From Devosia lucknowensis (GTDB taxonomy: Bacteria; Pseudomonadota; Alphaproteobacteria; Rhizobiales; Devosiaceae): a stretch of 64,000 nucleotides of DNA. The first letter of the stretch is position 1. The number at the start of each line of letters is the position of its first letter. The stretch is from contig NZ_FXWK01000001.1 in NCBI RefSeq assembly GCF_900177655.1, positions 806,001 through 870,000 on the forward strand. The letters are read 5' to 3'. The notes under the pieces were generated by a model. It ran no database searches. It was not told the DNA's origin and saw only the letters and a program-made list of their open reading frames with translations. Of the stretch, positions 26,884 to 35,310 are shown piece by piece. Both the position numbers and the translations under genes were made by a program.

Positions 26884-27861
26884 ATGAAGTGCATCGCTTT
26901 TCTTGCCCTCGCTGCCCTGGCCGCATCCTCGCCCGCAATTGCTGAGGATGCATTCCCTGTCAGCATCGAGCATGCTCTGGGCACCACCACGATCGAGAGC
27001 AAACCCGTACGCGTCGTCACCTGGGGCTGGTCTGCCCAGGATGTCGTCCTCGATCTGGGTGTGACCCCTGTGGGCATGCCGTTTTTCGCCTATGGCGGTG
27101 GCGATGACGGCATTCTGCCCTGGACTGAGGCTGCCATCACCGAAGGCGGACTCGAAATGCCGACGGTTTTGCCGAACAATCCCGAGGCTCCGCTCGAAGC
27201 CATCGCCGCCCTCGATCCTGATGTCATTATCGCTCCCTATTCGGGCATAACTCCCGATGAGTACGAGCTGCTTTCCGCCATTGCCCCTGTGGTCGCTTAT
27301 CCAAACAAGCCCTGGCTGATCCGCTGGCAGGACGTCGTGACACTGACGGGGCAGGCATTGGGCGAAAGCGAAGCCGCGGCAACGCTGATCGCCGAAACCG
27401 AGGCTTTCCTTGCACAACAGGTCGCCACACAGCCCGCCATCGCAGGCACGGTTTTCGCAAACGTCGTCAACCGCAATGATGGTCAGGTCTCCGTTCGTAT
27501 CGAGGGTGACCCGCGCGTCCAGCTCTTTGCCGATGTCGGGATGGTCCCGGCACCCCCCGTCGATGGCAGCGCGCTGGTATCGACCGGCATCTCCTATCTG
27601 GTGAGCTACGAGAACTTCGACCGAATCCCCGCGGACATGCTCTTGAGCTTCTTCGACAACGAGCAGGCTGCGGATGCCTTTATCGGCCTCGACCTCATCA
27701 AGACCTCGCCGCTCGTCGCCAAGGGCGCCTATACAAGGCTGTTCGGCGAGGACCTGACAATGTCTGTCTCGGGTGCCATTACGCCAATGTCGCTTCGCTG
27801 GGGCTTCCCGCAGGTGCTGCCTGAGATCGGCCGAGCCGCCTCTGCCGCAAGCGCCGAGTGA
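26884..27861 (+). CDS. Iron-siderophore ABC transporter substrate-binding protein (tandem copy 2)
   Basis: This protein is also 325 residues, with a signal peptide ending SSPAIA and aligning along its length with copy 1 (RVVTWGWSAQDVVLDLGV, VGMPFFAYGGG, LDPDVIIAPYSG). It starts seven bases after copy 1, so the two are cotranscribed. The ATG at 26884 is chosen because the signal peptide begins there; the frame upstream overlaps copy 1. Divergent ligand-facing regions suggest related but different siderophores. Confidence 0.88.
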   Translation: MKCIAFLALAALAASSPAIAEDAFPVSIEHALGTTTIESKPVRVVTWGWSAQDVVLDLGVTPVGMPFFAYGGGDDGILPWTEAAITEGGLEMPTVLPNNPEAPLEAIAALDPDVIIAPYSGITPDEYELLSAIAPVVAYPNKPWLIRWQDVVTLTGQALGESEAAATLIAETEAFLAQQVATQPAIAGTVFANVVNRNDGQVSVRIEGDPRVQLFADVGMVPAPPVDGSALVSTGISYLVSYENFDRIPADMLLSFFDNEQAADAFIGLDLIKTSPLVAKGAYTRLFGEDLTMSVSGAITPMSLRWGFPQVLPEIGRAASAASAE

Positions 27862-27868
27862 AACCTTG

Positions 27869-27898
27869 TTCGGAAGGTGACCCAGGTCGCCTTCCGAA
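27869..27898 (+). terminator. Hairpin after the binding-protein pair
   Basis: TTCGGAAGGTGAC, loop CCAG, GTCGCCTTCCGAA. Thirteen pairs with one G-U; no T tract follows. Confidence 0.65.
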
Positions 27899-27948
27899 AC
27901 CATTCTCCTATTGACCTCTAGGCACTTTCCTATGCAGATGGCGCCACC

Positions 27949-29457
27949 ATGAGCGACATCCAATCCTTCCGCCAATCCGTTGAAACATTTATCTCCGCGC
28001 GCGGTTGGACACCCACCCGCTTCGGGCGCATCGTGGCTGGAGATCCGCTCTTTGTCTTCGACCTGCGTGATGGCCGCGAGCCGCGCACCGAGACGCGGGC
28101 GCGCATCCTTAAGGCTATGGCCGAACTGGGTGACGCTGACCGCCAAGCGCCCCTGCGCGTAGGTGTTGCCGGGCTCGGCAATGTTGGCGCGACGCTGGTC
28201 CGCATCCTGCAGAAAGATGGTGCCGAACTAACCCGGAAACTTGGCCGTCAGCTCGAAGTTGTGGCCGTTGCCGCGCGCTCGCGTTCCCGCGATCGCGGCA
28301 TTGATATTTCCGGTCTCGAATGGTTCGACGATCCGGTGGCTCTGGCCAAGTGGGATGGGATCGATCTTTTCGTGGAACTGATCGGCGGCGAGGATGGTCC
28401 GGCTTTTGCAGCGGTAAAAGCTGCGCTTGAAATCGGTCGTCCTGTGGTAACAGCCAACAAGGCCTTGCTCGCCAAGCACGGCGTGACCCTGGCCCGCATG
28501 GCCGAGGAATCCGGAGCCCAGCTTGGCTTCGAAGCAGCTGTCGCCGGCGGGATTCCCGTGATCAAGACCTTGCGCGAGGGCCTGGGCTCTGCGCGCATCG
28601 CCAAGGTCTTCGGCATCATGAACGGCACCTGCAACTACATCCTCACCCGTATGGGCAATGAAGGGATTTCCTTCGCCGATTGTCTCAAGGACGCGCAGGC
28701 GCTGGGTTACGCCGAAGCCGATCCGACCTTCGACGTCGAAGGCTTCGACACAGCCCACAAGCTTTCCATCCTCGCCACGCTCTGCTTCGGGTACGAAATC
28801 GCGCCGGACAAAATGCGTATCGAAGGCATTTCCGGCATCACCCAGCACGACATCCAGGTCGCCCATGACCTGGGATACAAGATCAAGCTTCTGGGCATTG
28901 CCGAACGCACCGAGCATGGCATCGAGCAGCGCGTGCACCCCACCTTTGTGCCCAAGGGCAGCGCCATTGCCGGCGTCGATGGCGTCATGAACGCCGTCGC
29001 GCTGGAAACAGACCATGTTCACGAGCTGCTGCTGGCCGGCCCGGGGGCAGGTGGTCCGCCCACTGCGTCCTCGGTATTGTCGGACATTCTCGACATCGCC
29101 CGCGGCACCCGCGTGCCGCCACTGGGCGTACCTAGCGACGAGCTCTTGCCCTATCGTGAGGCGCCGCACCGGGCGCACGAGGGTGGCTTTTACATCCGTC
29201 TCAGCGCCAAGGACGTGCCCGGAGCTCTTGCCGCCATTACGACCCGCATGGGGGAAAAGTCGATTTCCATCGACAGTGTCATCCAGCGTTCGGATTTGAG
29301 TGCCAAGGCAGTGGCGCCCGATGGCTCGCCGACGCGGACCGTCGTGATGATTACTCAACAGACTTTGGAATCATCCGTGCGCGAAGCGCTTGCAGAGATC
29401 GCTGCGGATGGGTTCATAGTTGGCCAACCGCAATTGATCCGCATCGAAAAGCTTTAG
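27949..29457 (+). CDS. hom: Homoserine dehydrogenase with N-terminal helix-turn-helix-like domain
   Basis: The 502-residue frame has two parts. Residues 69-502 are a complete homoserine dehydrogenase: RVGVAGLGNVGATLVRIL binds NAD(P), VTANKALLAKHG and ADPTFDVEGFDTAHKL are catalytic motifs, and a C-terminal ACT domain (GGFYIRLSAKDVPGAL) allows feedback control by threonine. Residues 1-56 (FRQSVETFISARGW, TRFGRIVAGDPLFVFDLRDG) look like a small helix-turn-helix-like protein that I recall as free-standing in Rhizobiales. An internal ATG at 28117 would give a normal-length enzyme but its AAGG site is too close. It reduces aspartate semialdehyde to homoserine. Confidence 0.9.
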   Translation: MSDIQSFRQSVETFISARGWTPTRFGRIVAGDPLFVFDLRDGREPRTETRARILKAMAELGDADRQAPLRVGVAGLGNVGATLVRILQKDGAELTRKLGRQLEVVAVAARSRSRDRGIDISGLEWFDDPVALAKWDGIDLFVELIGGEDGPAFAAVKAALEIGRPVVTANKALLAKHGVTLARMAEESGAQLGFEAAVAGGIPVIKTLREGLGSARIAKVFGIMNGTCNYILTRMGNEGISFADCLKDAQALGYAEADPTFDVEGFDTAHKLSILATLCFGYEIAPDKMRIEGISGITQHDIQVAHDLGYKIKLLGIAERTEHGIEQRVHPTFVPKGSAIAGVDGVMNAVALETDHVHELLLAGPGAGGPPTASSVLSDILDIARGTRVPPLGVPSDELLPYREAPHRAHEGGFYIRLSAKDVPGALAAITTRMGEKSISIDSVIQRSDLSAKAVAPDGSPTRTVVMITQQTLESSVREALAEIAADGFIVGQPQLIRIEKL

Positions 29458-29491
29458 TGGCCTCCGGGCCGCGCGTCGCCCGGGGTGGCCT

Positions 29492-30478
29492 ATGAAACTG
29501 AGCAAGGTCGAAGACAGCAAGAACCCGGCCAACCTTCATCGGACGCTGACCTTGGAAATGGTCCGCGTCACCGAACGTGCGGCCATTGCCGCCGCCGAAT
29601 GGCGTGGCAAGGGCAACGAAAAGGCAGCGGACGAAGCGGCGGTCGCGGCCATGAAATCCGAGGTCGATCGGGTCGCTATTTCAGGCCGCATCATCATCGG
29701 CGAAGGTGAAGAGTTCGAATGCGACGATCTCTTTGTCGGCCAGGCGGTCGGCATGGGGCAGGGCCCGGAAGTCGATATCGCCGTCGATCCGCTTGAGGGC
29801 GTCACGCTCTGCGCCAAGAACCAGCCCGATAGCCTTGTGGTCCTGGCCATGGCCGAGCGCGGCGGCCTGCTCAATGTCGCCCGCAATGTCTACATGCACA
29901 AGATCGCCATTGGCACCGCCTATCCGCGCGATACCGTCCACATCGAGTGGTCTGCCACCGAGAATGTGAGGGCGCTGGCCAAGGCCAAGGGCGTTCCCAT
30001 CTCCGAAATCACCGCCATCGTGCTCGATCGCCCGCGCCACGGGGGGCTGCTGGAGGAACTGCGCACCGCGGGCGTTTCGGTCAAGCTGCTCAGCGACGGC
30101 GATATCGCGGGCGTCATCCATGCCGTCAACACCGATGATACCGGCGTAGATATCTATCTGGGCTCAGGCGGCGCTCCCGAGGGGGTACTGGCCGCCGCAG
30201 CCCTGCGCTGCATCGGCGGACACATGCAGGGCAAGCTCATCCTCGACACACCGGACAAGCGTCTGCGCGCCAGGGAAATGGGCATAGCCGATCCCAACCG
30301 CATCTACGATGTGACCGAACTGGCCGCCGGCGATGTTCTGTTCTCCGCCACCGGCGTTACTGATGGGTCACTGGTCGAAGGCGTTCGCCTCCGCCGCGGG
30401 TCGGTCGAAACGTCCACCGTCGTCATGCGCTCCTGGAGCCAGACCACCCGCTGGATCCGTGCTCGCCACGCCAGATAG
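29492..30478 (+). CDS. glpX: Class II fructose-1,6-bisphosphatase (GlpX family), altered active site
   Basis: The 328-residue protein aligns along the whole GlpX family (LTLEMVRVTERAAIAAA, VDIAVDPLEGV, VLDRPRHGGLL, GSGGAPEGVLAAAALRC, GVTDGSLVEGV). Two active-site stretches differ. The usual GEGERDEAPML reads GEGEEFECDDL (70-80), and the catalytic Thr of DPLEGT is Val104. The metal-binding Asp99 and Glu102 remain. It lies directly after hom, as in relatives. It may be a poor or different phosphatase. Confidence 0.88.
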   Translation: MKLSKVEDSKNPANLHRTLTLEMVRVTERAAIAAAEWRGKGNEKAADEAAVAAMKSEVDRVAISGRIIIGEGEEFECDDLFVGQAVGMGQGPEVDIAVDPLEGVTLCAKNQPDSLVVLAMAERGGLLNVARNVYMHKIAIGTAYPRDTVHIEWSATENVRALAKAKGVPISEITAIVLDRPRHGGLLEELRTAGVSVKLLSDGDIAGVIHAVNTDDTGVDIYLGSGGAPEGVLAAAALRCIGGHMQGKLILDTPDKRLRAREMGIADPNRIYDVTELAAGDVLFSATGVTDGSLVEGVRLRRGSVETSTVVMRSWSQTTRWIRARHAR

Positions 30479-30523
30479 GCTTTGCATTCGGCCACTACAC
30501 TGGACCACCCAAGGAGACGAACT

Positions 30524-30904
30524 ATGTTCACGCACGTCATGATCGGCAGCAACGACCTGACTCGTTCCAAGGCATTCTACGACGCCACTTTCGTTGCCTT
30601 GGGCGGTGTCGCCGGCGAGATCGATGCGCGCGGCCGTTTGGTTTATGTGCACAATGGCGGACGCCTGATGGTGACCACGCCGATCGATGGAAATCCGGCT
30701 ACCGTCGCGAATGGCGGGACGATCGGCATTCTGGCCGACAGTGCCGAACACGTTCGCGCCTGGCACGCTGCGGGGACGGCCAATGGCGGCACAGCCATCG
30801 AAAGCCCGCCCTCGGAGCGCCCGAACGGCTTCTTCGTCGCCTATCTCCGCGATCCCGATGGCAACAAGCTCAGCGTTCGCTCGCGCCCCCAGGGATCGAA
30901 CTGA
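30524..30904 (+). CDS. VOC-superfamily protein
   Basis: The 126-residue protein has the paired beta-alpha-beta-beta-beta units of glyoxalase/bleomycin-resistance proteins (FTHVMIGSNDLTRSKAFYDATF and YLRDPDGNKLSVRS). His4 and Asp-rich C-terminal residues could bind a metal, but the Glu ligands of glyoxalase I are not obvious. An AAGGAGA ribosome site fixes the ATG at 30524. The substrate is unknown. Confidence 0.85.
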   Translation: MFTHVMIGSNDLTRSKAFYDATFVALGGVAGEIDARGRLVYVHNGGRLMVTTPIDGNPATVANGGTIGILADSAEHVRAWHAAGTANGGTAIESPPSERPNGFFVAYLRDPDGNKLSVRSRPQGSN

Positions 30905-30999
30905 TCCCTTCCGCCCCATCGGGAAGACAGTGCGGCAGGGATTGGGCCAGACGGGCAAGGGGGCTTTCCCGCCTCCCCAAATTCCCTTAACACCGACCC

Positions 31000-32790
31000 A
31001 TGCATGATGCGCCGCGCCCTTTTCTCGACATTACCAGTTCCGTCACCGGGCGCGGCTGGATCGATCGACTGGATAGCGCGCAGGCCCGAACGGCCACGGC
31101 CATCAGCCAGCGTACCGGAATTTCCGACATTCTCGCCCGGATCATCGCAGCCCGGGGCGTAGGGCTCGAAGACGCCGAGACCTATCTCGAGCCCACGATC
31201 CGCGCGTCCATGCCGGATCCATCCACCTTGGCGCAGATGGACGAACTTGCCGACCGCCTTGCTCGCGCCATCGCCGACAACGAGGCGGTCGCGCTGTTCG
31301 GCGACTATGACGTCGACGGCGCCTGTTCCTGCGCCCTCATGACGCGATATCTGCGCCACTTCGGCATCGAGCCGCAGGTCCATATCCCCGATCGCATCTT
31401 CGAGGGCTACGGTCCAAACATTGCAGCGATGGACAAGTTCATCGACGCTGGTGCGACGCTTGTCATCACGCTCGATTGCGGCACCACCAGCGACGGCCCC
31501 ATCGCCCACGCGCGCAATCGCGGCGTGGATGTCCTCGTCATCGACCATCACCTTTCCGACCATGACCTGCCGCCCGCAACGGCGCTGGTCAATCCCAACC
31601 GTCCCGACGACATTTCCGGCCTCGGCTATCTCTGCGCCGCCGGCGTCACCTTCATGGTGCTGGTCGCGGTCAATCGTGCCTTGCGCAACCGCGGCGATAC
31701 CGGTCTGCCCGATCTGCTGAAATTGCTCGACCTCGTGGCTCTGGCCACCGTCTGCGATGTCGTCCCGCTCGTCGGACTCAATCGCGCCTATGTTCTGCGC
31801 GGCCTGGAAGTCGCCCGGCGTGGTGAACGCCCCGGCCTTTCAACCCTGGCGCTGGCTGCCCGCGCATCTGGTCCCCTCAACCCGTACCATCTCGGCTTCC
31901 TGATTGGGCCGCGCATCAATGCCGGAGGCCGCATCGGTGACGCTGCTCTCGGCACGCGCCTGCTCGCGCTTGATGACGAGCACCAGGCCATGGTCATCGC
32001 GGCACAACTCGATGAGCTCAACGGCGAGCGTCAGCGTATCGAAGTTGAAGCGGTGGAAGAAGCCGCGGCCACGGCGGAGGCGGAAATTGGAGGCGGGGAG
32101 GGGCCACCAATCCTGGTGCTGGCCTCTGCCAATTGGCACCCTGGAGTGGTGGGGCTCGTTGCCGCGCGCCTGCGCGAGCGGTTTGAGCGTCCAAGCTTCG
32201 CCATCGCGCTCCATCCCGATGGCACCGGTACTGGATCCGGCCGCTCCATGCCCGGGGTCGATCTCGGCAGCGCCGTCATCGAGGCCGTGGAAGCGGGCCT
32301 TATTCCCAAGGGCGGCGGCCACGCCATGGCGGCCGGCATTTCGCTGCGGCCGGGAGACCTCGGCCCCTTCCGTGCGTTCCTTGCCGAAAAGCTGGGCGCC
32401 AGCGTCGGGGCAGCCCGCGCCGCCTCGGCGCTGAAGATCGACGCCGCATTGACTGCCCGCGGCGCGAGCATCGACCTGCTCCATAATCTCGAAAAGGCCG
32501 GTCCATACGGCGCCGGCAATCCCTCGCCCGCTTTCGCCTTTCCGGCCCATCGCGCGCGGTTTCCGCAGGTCGTGGGAAAGGGCGGTCACGTGAGCTTCAC
32601 GCTGACCTCCGACGATGGCGCCCGTCTCAAGGCCATCGCCTTCCGCGCTGCTGGCACGCCCCTGGGAGATACCCTGATGCGCGATGCCGATCAGCCGATG
32701 CACTTTGCCGGCGGCCTTTCGATCGATCATTACCAGGGCCGCGAACAGGTTCAGTTCCGGCTCGCCGACATCGCCCGGCCGACCCGCTAG
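31000..32790 (+). CDS. recJ: Single-stranded-DNA-specific 5'-3' exonuclease RecJ
   Basis: The 596-residue protein contains the DHH phosphoesterase motifs FGDYDVDGACSCALM, TLDCGTTSDGPI and VLVIDHHLSDHDLPPA. The DHHA1 part has GRSMPGVDLGSAVIEA and GGGHAMAAGISL. It degrades single strands in RecF-pathway recombination and mismatch repair. The length is normal. It follows glpX and the VOC gene with small gaps and ends the conserved hom-glpX-recJ stretch. Confidence 0.96.
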   Translation: MHDAPRPFLDITSSVTGRGWIDRLDSAQARTATAISQRTGISDILARIIAARGVGLEDAETYLEPTIRASMPDPSTLAQMDELADRLARAIADNEAVALFGDYDVDGACSCALMTRYLRHFGIEPQVHIPDRIFEGYGPNIAAMDKFIDAGATLVITLDCGTTSDGPIAHARNRGVDVLVIDHHLSDHDLPPATALVNPNRPDDISGLGYLCAAGVTFMVLVAVNRALRNRGDTGLPDLLKLLDLVALATVCDVVPLVGLNRAYVLRGLEVARRGERPGLSTLALAARASGPLNPYHLGFLIGPRINAGGRIGDAALGTRLLALDDEHQAMVIAAQLDELNGERQRIEVEAVEEAAATAEAEIGGGEGPPILVLASANWHPGVVGLVAARLRERFERPSFAIALHPDGTGTGSGRSMPGVDLGSAVIEAVEAGLIPKGGGHAMAAGISLRPGDLGPFRAFLAEKLGASVGAARAASALKIDAALTARGASIDLLHNLEKAGPYGAGNPSPAFAFPAHRARFPQVVGKGGHVSFTLTSDDGARLKAIAFRAAGTPLGDTLMRDADQPMHFAGGLSIDHYQGREQVQFRLADIARPTR

Positions 32791-33010
32791 CCTCTTGCGA
32801 TCCAGTTGCCGATTGGCCACGTAGTATGCATGCGGGCCCAAGGGCGTCGCCCGCTGGTTTAGGCCGCTTGCATATCCGCTTGTGGCCGCTAAACTATCCG
32901 TGGTGTCCAGGGGAGGCGGCGCCTCCTCGCATCATATTTCTGACGCCCAGCGTTTGGCGCGCACCCCCAGCGGTGCCGCCGCTTATTGCGATAGTTGGAT
33001 CCAGCGGCAA

Positions 33011-34246
33011 ATGACGAAAACCGCCGTGCATGAGAATCAGACGGGTGTCTCCGTCCGGACGAATTTGACCTCCTGGCTCGTGGAGCAGGTCGGCGTGTCG
33101 CTTGTCGGCAAGCCGCGCCATGGCTCCCTGACAGTGATCTTTCCCAATGGCCGGACCCGGACGGTCGGTCAGGGCAATTCTGGCGAGCACGCGACGCTGC
33201 GCCTCAACAATTTCAAGGTCATCCGCGAAGCCATGCAGCGTGGCACCGTGGGCTTTGCCGCCGCCTACATGGCTGGCGACATCGAATCCGACGACCTTAC
33301 CGCGCTGTTCCGCTTCTTCCTGCAAAACCGCGACATGTTCGATTCGGCCAATCGGGGCTTCTTCCACCGCGCTGCCGGGGATCTCCACTATCACCTGTCG
33401 CGACGCAACACTCTCGAGGGGTCCAAGAAGAACATCGCCGAGCACTACGACCTCGGCAACGAGTTCTATGGCCAGTGGCTCGATCCTTCGATGACCTATT
33501 CGTCGGCTGTGTTCACCTCGGGCGATCAGAGCCTCGAGGAAGCGCAACTGGCCAAATATCGCAGGGTTGCGGACATGGCTGGGATCACTCCCGGCTCGTC
33601 TGTCCTCGAGATCGGATGCGGCTGGGGCGGATTCGCCGAGACCGTGGCACGCGACTACAAGGCAAATCTGCGCGGCATCACTCTCTCGGCCGAACAGCTC
33701 AAGTTCGGCCTCGAGCGTCTTGCGCGTCAGGGACTGGACCAATATGCCACGCTGGTCTTTGAGGACTACCGGCATACCGAAGGTCAGTTTGACCACATCG
33801 GCTCGATCGAGATGATCGAGGCCGTCGGCGAGGATAACTGGCCCAGCTATTTCCAGACACTGCACGACAGGCTGAAGCCCGGTGGCACCGCCGCCATCCA
33901 GGCCATCACCATACAGGAAGCCGATTTCGACAGCTATCGGTCCGGCCCGGACTTCATCCAGCGCTACATCTTCCCCGGCGGCATGCTGCTGACCAAATCG
34001 GTGATGAAGGACTTCGGCGAGCGCTATGGCCTGATGCTCGAACAGGTCGAGACCTTTGGCCTGTCCTATGCCCGCACTTTGAAGTTGTGGCGCGAACGCT
34101 TCCTGGAACGCTGGCCGATGATCGCACCGCTAGGCTACGACGAATATTTCAAGCGCAAATGGGTCTATTACCTGAGCTACTGTGAAGCTGGCTTTGCAGA
34201 AGGCTCCATCGACGTCGGCATCTATCAATACCGTCGTCGCGTCTGA
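33011..34246 (+). CDS. cfa: Cyclopropane-fatty-acyl-phospholipid synthase
   Basis: The 411-residue enzyme has the family's N-terminal helical domain (YMAGDIESDDLTALFRFFL) and the SAM-binding domain with SVLEIGCGWGGFAE, GITLSAEQLKF and HIGSIEMIEAVGEDNW, plus the conserved KRKWVYYLSYCEAGF near the end. It adds a methylene bridge to unsaturated acyl chains. I start at the ATG at 33011 (MTKTAVHENQ); an upstream extension is not conserved-looking. A GGAGGCG/CGCCTCC palindrome at 32912-32926 lies in its leader; the rest of 32791-33010 shows nothing. Confidence 0.93.
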   Translation: MTKTAVHENQTGVSVRTNLTSWLVEQVGVSLVGKPRHGSLTVIFPNGRTRTVGQGNSGEHATLRLNNFKVIREAMQRGTVGFAAAYMAGDIESDDLTALFRFFLQNRDMFDSANRGFFHRAAGDLHYHLSRRNTLEGSKKNIAEHYDLGNEFYGQWLDPSMTYSSAVFTSGDQSLEEAQLAKYRRVADMAGITPGSSVLEIGCGWGGFAETVARDYKANLRGITLSAEQLKFGLERLARQGLDQYATLVFEDYRHTEGQFDHIGSIEMIEAVGEDNWPSYFQTLHDRLKPGGTAAIQAITIQEADFDSYRSGPDFIQRYIFPGGMLLTKSVMKDFGERYGLMLEQVETFGLSYARTLKLWRERFLERWPMIAPLGYDEYFKRKWVYYLSYCEAGFAEGSIDVGIYQYRRRV

Positions 34247-34250
34247 TCCC

Positions 34251-34285
34251 GCGTAGTCGGCACCGGTCTCCGGTACCGACTACGC
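34251..34285 (+). terminator. Long hairpin after cfa
   Basis: GCGTAGTCGG pairs with CCGACTACGC, and after one mismatch ACCGG pairs with CCGGT around a TCT loop. There is no T tract. Confidence 0.65.
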
Positions 34286-34300
34286 ATCAGACCCATAACA

Positions 34301-34333
34301 TGACTTGACCGCTCACCTTAGCGCCGCTAGGGA
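34301..34333 (+). promoter_or_regulatory. Iron box overlapping the promoter of the siderophore ABC operon
   Basis: TGACTTGACCGCTCA (34301-34315) fits TGA-N9-TCA. TTGACC (34305-34310) inside it is followed after 17 bases by TAGGGA (34328). A repressor on the box would cover the -35. Confidence 0.6.
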
Positions 34334-34365
34334 TCAGGCATTACAAAAACCTGACGGTACAAGCC

Positions 34366-35304
34366 ATGTTTCGCGCCGCCTCTCTCGCAGTTGCCCTTCT
34401 TGCCGCTACCGCGTTCCCCGCTTTCGCCTGGACCTATACCGGCGGCGACGGCACCGAGGTGACGCTAGATGAAACGCCGGTGCGCATCATTGCCAGCCAG
34501 GATGCCGCCGCTGGTCTCATTCCGCTGGGCATTCGCCCCGTCGGCATCTACGCCGATAGTGCCATTGCAGACGCCAAGGCCCTTCAGGGCCTCGACCTCA
34601 CTGGCATCGAGATCATCAGCCAGACTTGGGGCGAGGTGGATATCGAAAAGGCCGCAGCCCTCGAACCCGATCTGATTGTCGCCGAGTACTGGCCGCTCGA
34701 AACCACTTGGTCCGGTGGCGCCGAGGTCTTCAACGCGCTGAGCCCCGTTGCGCCGATCACCGGTCCGGAGCAGGGGGCGTCCATACTAACGCTCATCGAA
34801 GATTACGAAGCTCTGGCGCAGAGCCTTGGCGCAAACCTGTCCGACCCCGCCATCGCGGAAGACAAGGCTGCCTTTGCGACGGCGCTGGCCGATTTCAAGG
34901 CCGCCACTGCCGCCAAGCCTGACCTGACGGCGCTTGCCGTCTGGGCCGGTCCGGATGCGCTTTATGTGGCCGCCACCGCGGGCGCGTCCGAGCTCATGGA
35001 TTTCGCCAGCTGGGGCCTGAAGCTGATCGATCCCGAAGTCGCCGACGATCGCGGCTATTGGGAAACCCTGTCCTGGGAAAAGGCCGATAAGTACCAGCCC
35101 GACCTGATCCTTGTGGATAATCGCTCCGCCGACACTATGGAAACGGCCAAGGCGCAGCCCACCTGGACGCTGATGAAGGCTGCCGAAGCCGGTCAGGTCA
35201 CCGACTGGCCGGCCTTCTGGCTGCGCAATTACCACGCCTACTCAGCAGAGCTGGCCAAGCTGACCGCGGCCATCAATGCCGCCGACGCAAGCGTCGCCCC
35301 CTGA
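34366..35304 (+). CDS. Iron-siderophore ABC transporter substrate-binding protein
   Basis: The 312-residue protein starts with a signal peptide ending FPAFA and has the FecB/FhuD fold: DETPVRIIASQDAAAGLIPLGIRPVGIY, then AALEPDLIVAEYWPLE and a long linker helix. It belongs to the actinobacterial-type siderophore-binding subgroup, distinct from the tandem pair at 25899-27861. It is the first gene of a complete operon and should deliver ferric siderophore to the permeases that follow. Confidence 0.9.
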   Translation: MFRAASLAVALLAATAFPAFAWTYTGGDGTEVTLDETPVRIIASQDAAAGLIPLGIRPVGIYADSAIADAKALQGLDLTGIEIISQTWGEVDIEKAAALEPDLIVAEYWPLETTWSGGAEVFNALSPVAPITGPEQGASILTLIEDYEALAQSLGANLSDPAIAEDKAAFATALADFKAATAAKPDLTALAVWAGPDALYVAATAGASELMDFASWGLKLIDPEVADDRGYWETLSWEKADKYQPDLILVDNRSADTMETAKAQPTWTLMKAAEAGQVTDWPAFWLRNYHAYSAELAKLTAAINAADASVAP

Positions 35305-35310
35305 TCCGAC

